Counted from the stretch's first letter, positions 1 through 6,355 are shown. The stretch is 7,624 nucleotides of DNA from Acidobacteriota bacterium (GCA_003819755.1 RPQK01000358.1:1-7624); one strand, 5' to 3'. A program made the numbers and translations. Notes: a model not told the origin generated them from the sequence alone.

Positions 1-1364
1 AGCATCTGGTTGATCCCATTCATCAGTTCCCGGTAGCTGCCCTCGAACCGGCCCGAATCGGATCTGACCTCCAGACGTCCGTCTTTGATCGAGGTCACGA
101 CACGCTGAAGCTCGTCGATCATTCCGTAAATGGACTTGTTGATAGTAGTGAAGTCGCTCGAGAGCACGTCGGCTTGCGAGCGCGGCCTGATCTGGTGCTC
201 GCGGTCGTTGCGGCTCAGCGCCTCCGCCGCCCCGGCGACGTCTCGCATGTACGAGACGAGGTCTCCAAAGGAAGCGGCCAGATCACCAATTTCGTCGCGC
301 CGGTTCACCTTCGGGGTTTGGCTCAGGTCTCCGGTAGCAATTCGCCGGCTGATCTTAACCAGTTCCTCGATCGGCCGAGTCACCGAACGCGTAATCGGCG
401 GGATGAGCAAAACGAGGGCGAGGACGGATATAGTGATGATGATGAGGTGAATGCGAACCGATTCCTGCAAAGGTGCTTCGATCTCGTCCGACGGCACTCC
501 CAGAACCAGTATCGCTCCTACGTCCCGGATCGGGCTGTAGACAAAGTACAGGTCTTTGCCTTCGTAAATGGCCTCGTCAATGCCGCTTTTACCGGCCAAC
601 ATGTGCGACGCTGCTTCCTTTAGTCCGCTAAACCTCGTTCCGTCATCCTTGAAGTCTGTTATGCGCTTGTTGAGCAGCAGTTGCTTGTTGGGGTGATAAA
701 GAAACGTGCCGTCTTGTCCCAACAGGAAGGGAACACACCCCTCGAAAAGCGGCAGCGAGCCTATGATTCGGTCCAAGGTCGCCAGGCTGATGTCAATGCC
801 CGCCACCCCCAAGATTCTCTTCTGGTCGTCGTATATTGGAACGTTGTAGGAGACGTAGATCCGCTTGTCGAGGAGATCCAGGCTTATGTCGTAATCCGGC
901 TTGCCCTTTTGGACAGTCCGGGCGTACCAGTCTCGCTTGCCCACATAATAATCCGGACCCGCCTTGCGTTCTTCGTGGTCGAAGTACTCCTGGGTCACTT
1001 CAGAGGCGAAAAAAGCCGATTTGATATCCGGGTCGTTGGCCACAATCGACTGCGCGAACTTGATGAGCTTGCGGTAGCCGGGATCCGAGGCGTGGTCTAT
1101 TCCCCTCTGCCTGTTGTCCGAAAGCCATTCGATCAACTCTGGATTGTGGCTGAAGGAATTAGCTGCTCCCGCCTTTTCCCGGAGGAAGCTCTCGATCGAC
1201 ACCGAGATTCTCGCGACTCGTTCGAGCGCCTTGGCTTGGGTCTCGCGGATGAGCAGCTTGCGTGAGAAGACCAGGTTGGCGAAGAGGAAACAAAGTGAGC
1301 TTATCAGATTGAAGCTCACAAAAACGATGAGCATTTTGGTCCGGAGGCGGGTGTTAAAGAACAT
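1..1364 (-). CDS. Membrane receptor with dCache sensor and tandem HAMP domains (probable methyl-accepting chemotaxis protein), 3' part missing
   Basis: This gene runs leftward off the window; 454 N-terminal residues are visible. Its role is probably transmembrane sensing of a small periplasmic ligand and signalling to a cytoplasmic output. Residues 11-33 form a first membrane segment. Residues about 34-302 are a periplasmic dCache-type sensor with the characteristic R144-D-W146-Y147 stretch and G186-V-A-G-I-D191. Residues about 306-325 form the second membrane segment. HAMP 1 spans about 325-377 with its P331-I-E-E and D358-E-I-G-D signatures. HAMP-like module 2 spans about 378-425, and a third begins at about 426 and is cut by the edge ('RFEGSYRELMNGINQM'). 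HAMP chains of this kind usually precede an MCP signalling domain, but a histidine kinase output is possible because the C-terminus is not visible. The ATG at 1364 has an AGGAG site at 1380-1376, 11 bases upstream. Family is confident; output type is inferred. Confidence 0.88.
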   Translation of the reverse strand, partial: MFFNTRLRTKMLIVFVSFNLISSLCFLFANLVFSRKLLIRETQAKALERVARISVSIESFLREKAGAANSFSHNPELIEWLSDNRQRGIDHASDPGYRKLIKFAQSIVANDPDIKSAFFASEVTQEYFDHEERKAGPDYYVGKRDWYARTVQKGKPDYDISLDLLDKRIYVSYNVPIYDDQKRILGVAGIDISLATLDRIIGSLPLFEGCVPFLLGQDGTFLYHPNKQLLLNKRITDFKDDGTRFSGLKEAASHMLAGKSGIDEAIYEGKDLYFVYSPIRDVGAILVLGVPSDEIEAPLQESVRIHLIIITISVLALVLLIPPITRSVTRPIEELVKISRRIATGDLSQTPKVNRRDEIGDLAASFGDLVSYMRDVAGAAEALSRNDREHQIRPRSQADVLSSDFTTINKSIYGMIDELQRVVTSIKDGRLEVRSDSGRFEGSYRELMNGINQM

Positions 1365-1407
1365 CACGCACGGATCTCCTCGCTGTCTGCGTGTTGGGGG
1401 CGGGCCG

Positions 1408-1436
1408 ATTGTATATGGGGTACAAACGACGGTCAA
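1408..1436 (-). promoter_or_regulatory. Sigma70-type promoter for the receptor gene
   Basis: On the minus strand a -35 TTGACC (1436-1431) and a -10 TACAAT (1413-1408) are separated by exactly 17 bases. Each matches the consensus at five of six positions. Transcription would start near 1401, giving a leader of about 37 bases that contains the AGGAG ribosome site. The promoter lies just outside the long foldback that starts at 1453, so the foldback is upstream of it and is not transcribed in this direction. Confidence 0.6.
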
Positions 1437-1452
1437 CCAGGAACTTCGAAAA

Positions 1453-1695
1453 GGAAGGGGGAAAGGGAAGGGGCGAAGGGGCGAAGGGGCGGAGGAGAAG
1501 GCAACCGAATATCGAATATCGAATATCGAATAACGAATGTCGAAGGAAGGTACCGACGGACCCTTCGTTCCTTCGACATTCGTTATTCGATATTCGATAT
1601 TCGATATTCGGTTGCCTTCTCCTTCTCCCCTTCTCCCCTTCGCCCCTCCGCCCCTTCGCCCCTTCGCCCCTTCGCCCCTTCCCTTTCCCCCTTTC
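1453..1695. repeat. Foldback element A: 48-bp perfect stem of heptamers plus purine/pyrimidine octamer arms
   Basis: Positions 1501-1548 are perfectly complementary to 1568-1615 (48 bp, 19-base loop). Within the left arm, positions 1506-1547 are six tandem 7-base units: cgaatat three times, then cgaataa, cgaatgt and cgaagga; GAA is invariant. Outside this stem are arms of a different word. The left flank 1453-1500 is almost pure purine with three copies of gaaggggc at 1467-1490. The right flank 1616-1695 is the pyrimidine complement with about seven octamers at 1626-1681. The right side therefore carries extra copies, as expected from replication slippage. The element fills the gap between two divergent genes. 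No transposase, target-site duplication or T-tract terminator was seen. Confidence 0.9.
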
Positions 1696-1722
1696 GTGGT
1701 ACCCTCTCTGCCGAGGAGGCGT

Positions 1723-2820
1723 ATGAGAGAATCGATCAACCGACGAAGCTTTGTGGGTATGGCCGGGGCGGCTGGCCTGGCTGCCCGGTTCAGTGGCCAG
1801 GCCACCGGGCAAAACCCGCCGAAGATTCATTACGCTCTTGTGGGCTGTGCCCATATCCACACCCCGGGTTTTGTGCGATTGCTGAAAGCTCGACCCGACG
1901 TGGGGGTCAAGTACGTTTGGGATCACGAGGCGGCGCGGGCGGTCAAGTGGGCCGGGGAGTTGGAGAGCCGGGCGGTGGAGAATCTGGCCGAAATTTGGAA
2001 CGACCGGGAGATTTCGGGCGTGGTCATTTGCGCCGAGACTAACCGCCATCAGGAACTGGTGCTTGCCGCAGCGAAAGCCGGCAAACATATGTTTGTGGAG
2101 AAGCCCCTCGGCATTACCGGCCGCGACAGTCGGTCTATGGCCGAGGCCATCGAGAAGGCCAAGGTAAAGTTCACCACCGGTTACTTCCAGCGCTGTTCGC
2201 CCGTCAACCTCTTTCTCAAGGAGCAGGTCGGCAAGGGGAATTTCGGAGTGATCACGCGCGTGCGCGGGTCGAACTGTCACAGCGGTTCCCTGGGCGGCTG
2301 GTTTGATCAGGAATATCGCTGGATGGCGAACCCAAAAATCGCCGGGGTAGGCGCCTTCGGAGATTTGGGCACCCACTTGCTCGACATACTCATGTGGCTC
2401 ATGGGCGAGGTTGAATCGGTGACGGCGGACATCAAAGTCGTTACCGGCCGATATCGAGACTGCGACGAATCAGGCGAAGCCTTGATCAAGTTCCGGAACG
2501 GAACGACGGGAACTCTCGCCGCCGGCTGGGTCGACGTGGCTGATCCCGTCTCCCTTCTCATCAGCGGCACTGAAGGCCACGCCGCTGTCATTAACGGGCA
2601 GCTCTTTTACAAGACAAGCAAGATCGAAGGCGCTGACGGGAAGAAACCCTGGACGGACCTTCCCAAAGGATTCCCGGTGCCTCTCGACCTGTTCCTGGAC
2701 TCGGTCGTCGGCAAGCCGGGCCTGCCGCTCGTCCCGCCCAGCGAGGCAGCGAGCCGGGTCGTAGTGATGGAGGCGATGTACCAGTCGTCGCAAGGGAAGA
2801 AGTGGGTGAAAGTCGTTTGA
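1723..2820 (+). CDS. Tat-exported Gfo/Idh/MocA family oxidoreductase
   Basis: A 365-residue NAD(P)-dependent dehydrogenase-type protein, probably acting on a sugar or sugar derivative in the periplasm. Residues 1-30 are a twin-arginine signal (N6-R7-R8-S-F-V, then a short Ala/Gly-rich hydrophobic run). A Rossmann fold follows from about residue 35, then the family's E126-K127-P128 motif, whose Lys is normally catalytic. The C-terminal substrate domain has G213-D214-L-G-T217-H218-L-L-D221. The usual GxGxxG nucleotide loop is altered to G41-C-A43-H-I-H46. The start at 1723 is chosen because a gaggagg site (1713-1719) lies 3 bases upstream and the Tat motif begins at once. An open frame continues upstream to 1537, but only through foldback repeat sequence, so a longer start is rejected. 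No promoter is evident between the repeat and the gene. The substrate cannot be told from sequence. Confidence 0.9.
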   Translation: MRESINRRSFVGMAGAAGLAARFSGQATGQNPPKIHYALVGCAHIHTPGFVRLLKARPDVGVKYVWDHEAARAVKWAGELESRAVENLAEIWNDREISGVVICAETNRHQELVLAAAKAGKHMFVEKPLGITGRDSRSMAEAIEKAKVKFTTGYFQRCSPVNLFLKEQVGKGNFGVITRVRGSNCHSGSLGGWFDQEYRWMANPKIAGVGAFGDLGTHLLDILMWLMGEVESVTADIKVVTGRYRDCDESGEALIKFRNGTTGTLAAGWVDVADPVSLLISGTEGHAAVINGQLFYKTSKIEGADGKKPWTDLPKGFPVPLDLFLDSVVGKPGLPLVPPSEAASRVVVMEAMYQSSQGKKWVKVV

Positions 2821-2822
2821 CC

Positions 2823-2907
2823 GGTTCGGGGTTCTGGGTTCGGGGTTTTCGAACTCAGAACCCCGAACCCGGAACCCGGAACCCCGAACCCCGAACCCCG
2901 AACCCGT
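2823..2907. repeat. Foldback element B: heptamer array GAACCCC
   Basis: The right arm 2859-2907 is exactly seven 7-base units (aaccccg, aacccgg, aacccgg, aaccccg three times, aacccgt). The left arm 2823-2847 carries the complement (cggggtt at 2827 and 2841, ctgggtt at 2834). The two arms face each other across an 11-base loop (2848-2858). The right arm has about twice as many units as the left. The element starts 2 bases after the upstream stop codon and ends 5 bases before an extended -10 box. It lacks a T-tract, so it is not a standard intrinsic terminator, though the stem could slow or block read-through. Confidence 0.88.
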
Positions 2908-2912
2908 TTGTG

Positions 2913-2921
2913 TGGTATAAC
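2913..2921 (+). promoter_or_regulatory. Extended -10 promoter at the permease start
   Basis: TG-G-TATAAC (2913-2921) fits an extended -10 element, with five of six bases matching TATAAT. The place for a -35 falls inside repeat B and shows no match, which is tolerated by extended -10 promoters. The hexamer ends 8 bases before the GTG at 2930, so transcription would begin at or very near the start codon. This implies a leaderless mRNA. Confidence 0.5.
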
Positions 2922-2929
2922 CCTCGCTC

Positions 2930-4288
2930 GTGAAATCAGCCACTGACACTCCCGGTGTTAGTTCACCCCCCAGGCTCAAACGAGCCCTCGGCCTCTGGGA
3001 CCTGGTATTCTACGGCATCATCATCATTCAGCCGACCGCGCCGATGCCGCTCTTTGGGGTCGTCAGCCACGAGGCTCAGGGGCACGTGGTGACCGCTATT
3101 CTCATCGCGATGGTGGCCATGCTCTTTACCGCCGTGAGCTACGGCCGGATGGCCCGCGCGTATCCGAGCGCCGGTTCGGCATTCACGTATGTGGGCCGTG
3201 AGATTGGCCCGACTTTCGGTTTTCTGACTGGCTGGAGCATGGCCATGGATTACATGCTCAATCCGCTTCTCTGCACGATCTGGTGTTCAAAGGCCGCCGG
3301 CAACATCTTCCCTGAGATCCCCTATGCCGGTTGGGCCGTTTTCTTCGCAGTGTTCTTTACCTCCCTCAACCTGCGCGGCATTCAGTCCTCGGCCCGCACC
3401 AACCGGTGGCTGGCCATTGGCATGGGGGTGGTCATTGTTGTCTTCCTCGGCTCGGCTGCCCGCTACCTGTTCGGTCTGGCGGGTCTGACCGCTTCTTCGT
3501 TCTGGCAGCCGTTTTACGATCCCGCCACTTTCTCGTTTTCGGCCGTTTTTACCGGCACGTCCATTGCCGCGCTCACATACATCGGCTTTGACGGTATCTC
3601 GACACTTTCCGAGGAAGTGCGCAACCCCCGGAGGAACATCCTGCTGGCCACCGTCCTCACGTGCCTGGTCACCGGGATTCTCGCTTCCATTGAAGTTTAC
3701 GTTGGACAATTGGTTTGGCCGGATTTCAGGACTTTCCCCGATATTGATACCGCGTATGTCCACGTGGCCGGTCGGGTGGGGGGAAACGTTCTGTTTCAGG
3801 TCGTCAACTTTACGCTTCTGGTCGCTTCGATAGGTTCAGGTAGCGGTGCTCAGTTGGCTGCTGCTCGCCTGCTTTACGGCATGGGCCGGGACAACGCCCT
3901 TCCGAAACGTTTTTTCGGCGTGGTGGAGCCGAAGCGCAGGATTCCGCGCAACAACGTGCTTTTCGTGGGCGCGATCGCCTTAACCGGAGCATTTCTCATC
4001 ACCTTCCAGATGGCTGCGGAGCTGCTGAACTTCGGCGCCTTTATCGCCTTTATGGGCGTCAATGCGGCCGCCCTTTGGCACTACTGGCTACGGGCCGAAG
4101 AAAAGAAGATGCGCTACCTGCTGCCGCCGCTTTTCGGCTTCGTGATTTGTTTCTACATCTGGCTGAATCTCCGCTGGCAGGCGCAAGTCGCCGGGGCGGT
4201 CTGGCTGGCTGTCGGAGTAATCTACGGCGCCATCAAGACCCGCGGCTTCCGGCGCGGCCTGATCAGTTTTGAAGTGCCAACGGAATAA
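2930..4288 (+). CDS. APC superfamily amino-acid/polyamine permease, PuuP-like
   Basis: A 452-residue inner-membrane secondary transporter, expected to import an amino acid or polyamine by cation symport. It is hydrophobic throughout, with about twelve membrane segments and a short charged N-terminus. Characteristic APC stretches are: the first segment L20-G-L-W-D-L-V with P35-T-A-P; 'AVSYGRMARAYPSAGSAFTY' at 68-87, close in feel to PuuP; 'GFDGISTLSEEVRNPRRNI' at 219-237, the conserved segment 6 and following loop; and 'ARLLYGMGRDNALPKRF' at 312-328. The GTG at 2930 is the first possible start, because an in-frame TAA (2918-2920) lies just upstream and the next Met is inside segment 1. No Shine-Dalgarno site is present. 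The gap to the upstream oxidoreductase is 109 bases, filled by foldback B. Family is confident; substrate is not determined. Confidence 0.9.
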   Translation: MKSATDTPGVSSPPRLKRALGLWDLVFYGIIIIQPTAPMPLFGVVSHEAQGHVVTAILIAMVAMLFTAVSYGRMARAYPSAGSAFTYVGREIGPTFGFLTGWSMAMDYMLNPLLCTIWCSKAAGNIFPEIPYAGWAVFFAVFFTSLNLRGIQSSARTNRWLAIGMGVVIVVFLGSAARYLFGLAGLTASSFWQPFYDPATFSFSAVFTGTSIAALTYIGFDGISTLSEEVRNPRRNILLATVLTCLVTGILASIEVYVGQLVWPDFRTFPDIDTAYVHVAGRVGGNVLFQVVNFTLLVASIGSGSGAQLAAARLLYGMGRDNALPKRFFGVVEPKRRIPRNNVLFVGAIALTGAFLITFQMAAELLNFGAFIAFMGVNAAALWHYWLRAEEKKMRYLLPPLFGFVICFYIWLNLRWQAQVAGAVWLAVGVIYGAIKTRGFRRGLISFEVPTE

Positions 4289-4294
4289 GCAGAA

Positions 4295-4321
4295 TTGACA
4301 CTCGTGACCTCTCCGTTTAAT
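4295..4321 (+). promoter_or_regulatory. Probable promoter for the second oxidoreductase
   Basis: A perfect TTGACA (4295-4300) lies 6 bases after the permease stop. Two -10 candidates follow: TTTAAT at 4316-4321 (five of six, 15-base spacing) or TAATAG at 4318-4323 (three of six, ideal 17-base spacing). Either would start transcription within a few bases of the ATG at 4332, leaving almost no leader. No Shine-Dalgarno site lies in the 43-base gap. Confidence 0.5.
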
Positions 4322-4331
4322 AGTTCTCTCC

Positions 4332-5489
4332 ATGAGAAACTTGACCGCTGCGGTGGTGGGAGCGGGTTTCATCGGACCAGTGCACGTGGAGGGTTTGATG
4401 CGGGCCGGTGTGCCGGTGGCCGGGATTCTGGGAATATCAGACGAGGAATCGAATCGAGCAGCCGCTGCTCTCAACCTGCCCCGGGCGTACCGCAGCTTTG
4501 CGGAGGTTCTGGCAGACCCTGAAGTGGACGTTGTCCACATCGCCACTCCCAATATTCTTCACTACGATATGGCCAGGCAGGTGCTGAAGGCCGGAAAGCA
4601 CGTCCTGTGCGAGAAACCCCTGGCGATGAACACCCGGGAATCGGCCGAGTTGGTCGACGTGGCGCATCAAAGCGGGTTGGTCGCCGGCGTGAACTACAAC
4701 ATCCGTTTCTATCCCCTCTGCATTGAAGCCAGAGACATAGTCCGAAGAGGTGATCTCGGGGAAGTTTTCTCGATCTGCGGAAGCTATGCGCAGGACTGGC
4801 TGCTCCTTCGTACGGACTACAACTGGCGGGTTTTAGCCGAAGCCGGCGGCGACCTTCGCGCGGTGGCGGACATCGGGACTCATTGGCTCGACCTCGTTCA
4901 GCACATTACCGGGCTGGAGGTCGAAGCGGTCTGTGCCGATCTGAAGACAGTCCACCCGACCAGGCTGCGACCCAAAGGAGAGGTGGAAACGTTCAAGGGC
5001 AAGCAGGAAATCAGACAGGTTGAAACCGAACCAATTGCGGTCACGACGGAAGATTTCGGCTCGATTCTGCTTAGGTTCTCGACCGGAGCCCGCGGCTGCC
5101 TGTGGGTCTCGCAGGTGACTGCCGGGCGGAAGAACTGCCTGCGATTCGAGATCGCCGGGTCTCGAAGCGCTGTCTCCTGGTCGAGCGAGGACCCGAACCA
5201 GTTGTGGATCGGCCACCGAGAACGGCCTAACGAGGCGTTAATACGAGACCCTGCGTTGGTTTCCGAGGCGGCGCGCCGGTTCATCAACTATCCGGGCGGT
5301 CACAACGAGGGATTTCCCGACACTTTCAAACAGTGTTTCAGGGCGTTTTACGGATATATTCGCGCCGGTGACTTCTCGGCCGCGACGCCGTTCCCGACGT
5401 TCGAAGATGGCCACCGCGAGATCGCCGTCTGTGAGGCGATTCTCAGGAGCCACCGCGAGGCCAGATGGGTCGAGTTGAACAGCAAATGA
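4332..5489 (+). CDS. Gfo/Idh/MocA family dehydrogenase, cytoplasmic
   Basis: A 385-residue NAD(P)-dependent oxidoreductase with no signal peptide, likely oxidising a sugar, polyol or related alcohol. An intact Rossmann loop G10-A-G12-F-I-G15 opens the protein. The E94-K95-P96 motif follows with its expected catalytic Lys, then N121-Y-N-I-R-F-Y and D180-I-G-T183-H184-W-L-D187 in the substrate domain. The length is typical for the family. It differs from the upstream relative at 1723 in lacking export and in keeping the canonical cofactor loop, so the two are not recent duplicates. The start is chosen because it puts the nucleotide loop at residue 10. The initiation region has no ribosome site. 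Substrate is unknown; the deoC neighbour hints at sugar breakdown but does not prove it. Confidence 0.9.
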   Translation: MRNLTAAVVGAGFIGPVHVEGLMRAGVPVAGILGISDEESNRAAAALNLPRAYRSFAEVLADPEVDVVHIATPNILHYDMARQVLKAGKHVLCEKPLAMNTRESAELVDVAHQSGLVAGVNYNIRFYPLCIEARDIVRRGDLGEVFSICGSYAQDWLLLRTDYNWRVLAEAGGDLRAVADIGTHWLDLVQHITGLEVEAVCADLKTVHPTRLRPKGEVETFKGKQEIRQVETEPIAVTTEDFGSILLRFSTGARGCLWVSQVTAGRKNCLRFEIAGSRSAVSWSSEDPNQLWIGHRERPNEALIRDPALVSEAARRFINYPGGHNEGFPDTFKQCFRAFYGYIRAGDFSAATPFPTFEDGHREIAVCEAILRSHREARWVELNSK

Positions 5490-5501
5490 GTTGAAAAACT
5501 T

Positions 5502-5635
5502 TCCACGAACCAACACGAACGAACACCCGGTTCAGCGCTCACCGTTCAGCGTTCGCCGTTTTCGGGTCCATGGTAACTGGCCTACCGGCACCAGGAACGG
5601 TGAACGGTGGACGCTGAACGGGGTTGGTTCGTGGA
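5502..5635. repeat. Foldback element C: heptamer array GAACGGT with 13-bp outer stem
   Basis: The outer stem is perfect over 13 bp (5502-5514 with 5623-5635). Inside it, 5530-5554 pairs with 5595-5619 with only 3 mismatches in 25. The arms have a 7-base period: ttcagcg, ctcaccg, ttcagcg, ttcgccg at 5531-5558 on the left, and gaacggt, gaacggt, ggacgct, gaacggg at 5595-5622 on the right. The inter-arm loop is about 40 bases. The element fills the gap between the dehydrogenase and deoC. Its end is one base from the deoC Shine-Dalgarno site, so the structure could affect deoC translation. Confidence 0.87.
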
Positions 5636-5636
5636 T

Positions 5637-5643
5637 AAGGAGG
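5637..5643 (+). promoter_or_regulatory. Ribosome binding site fixing the TTG start of deoC
   Basis: AAGGAGG is a full-strength Shine-Dalgarno sequence, 6 bases before TTG at 5650. It decides the start: the ATG at 5491 that begins the longest open frame has no ribosome site and would translate foldback C as protein. Confidence 0.85.
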
Positions 5644-5649
5644 ACACCA

Positions 5650-6354
5650 TTGAAATTCACCTATCGTCAGATTGCGAAGATGATCGACCATTCACTCCTG
5701 AACCCGATCTTGACCGATCGTGAACTGGAGCGAGGCTGCCAGGTGGCGCTCGACTACGATGTGGCGAGCGTCTGCATCATGCCTTATGCCCTGAAACGCT
5801 GTGCGGAGACCTTGAAGGGGAGCACGGTAAGGGCGAGCACCACGATCGGCTTCCCGCACGGCGGTCACACGACCGCCGTGAAGCTGGCTGAGGTCCGGCA
5901 AGCGCTCGAGGACGGCGGTGAAGAGCTCGATATGGTCGTGAATATCAGCAAAGTGCTCAGCCAGGATTGGACCTACGTTGAGTCTGAGCTGAAGGCGATG
6001 ATCGATCTCACTCATTCGGCGGGGCAAAAGGTCAAAGTGATATTCGAGAACGCCTACCTCAAGGACGACCACAAAATCCGGCTCTGCCAGATCTGCGGTG
6101 GCCTCGGTGCCGACTGGGTCAAGACGTCAACGGGTTATGCCCCGGGAGGCGCTACCATCGACGATCTGAAACTGATGCGGGAATATTCCCCGTCGCACGT
6201 CCAGGTCAAGGCGGCGGGCGGCGTCAGGGATCTCGATAAGCTCCTGGAGGTGCGGGCGCTCGGGGTCACGCGGGTCGGTGCGAGCCGCACCGCCGAGATG
6301 CTCGATGAATGCAAGCGCCGTCTTGGGCTCAAGCTGTCGACAACGGGTGCATAA
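5650..6354 (+). CDS. deoC: Deoxyribose-phosphate aldolase
   Basis: A cytoplasmic class I aldolase of 234 residues that splits 2-deoxyribose 5-phosphate into glyceraldehyde 3-phosphate and acetaldehyde, the last step of deoxynucleoside breakdown. Visible features are the N-terminal I12-D13-H14-S15-L-L, G67-F-P-H-G71 and D94-M-V-V-N-I. The Schiff-base lysine is K158 in K-T-S-T-G, and the proton-relay lysine is K187 in K-A-A-G-G-V-R (usually K-P-A-G-G-V-R). All core catalytic residues are present, so the enzyme should be active. The start is TTG at 5650, set by AAGGAGG at 5637-5643; the resulting length fits the family. The gene follows the dehydrogenase after a 160-base gap filled by foldback C and precedes the CoA-binding gene by 10 bases. 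Other members of the aldolase family use related substrates, so specificity is inferred. Confidence 0.93.
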   Translation: MKFTYRQIAKMIDHSLLNPILTDRELERGCQVALDYDVASVCIMPYALKRCAETLKGSTVRASTTIGFPHGGHTTAVKLAEVRQALEDGGEELDMVVNISKVLSQDWTYVESELKAMIDLTHSAGQKVKVIFENAYLKDDHKIRLCQICGGLGADWVKTSTGYAPGGATIDDLKLMREYSPSHVQVKAAGGVRDLDKLLEVRALGVTRVGASRTAEMLDECKRRLGLKLSTTGA

Positions 6355-6355
6355 T
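6350..6355 (+). promoter_or_regulatory. Possible -10 element overlapping the deoC stop codon
   Basis: CATAAT matches the -10 consensus at five of six positions and ends 9 bases before the ATG at 6365. No convincing -35 was found at the right distance. If used, the transcript would start at or next to the ATG. The alternative is translational coupling to deoC, whose TAA is part of this same hexamer. Confidence 0.25.

Noticed and set aside
174..1533. Several plus-strand open frames opposite the receptor gene
   Set aside because: They are antisense shadows: the minus frame gives a coherent sensor-HAMP protein with promoter and ribosome site, while these give Arg/Ser-rich sequence without motifs.
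1453..1695. Foldback A as an insertion sequence or MITE with terminal inverted repeats
   Set aside because: There is no transposase, no evident target-site duplication, and the whole element is built of short tandem words and not unique internal sequence.
1354..2376. Minus-strand open frame of 340 residues overlapping the Tat oxidoreductase and foldback A
   Set aside because: It is antisense to a well-supported gene, its middle translates the repeat, and it has no ribosome site or family motif.
2823..2907. Foldback B as a CRISPR array or an intrinsic terminator
   Set aside because: The units are 7 bases long with no spacers, so it is not CRISPR; there is no T-tract after the stem, so a standard terminator is not supported.
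3287..3763. Minus-strand and alternate-frame open frames inside the permease
   Set aside because: They overlap a continuous, highly hydrophobic APC permease frame and have no independent start signals or motifs.
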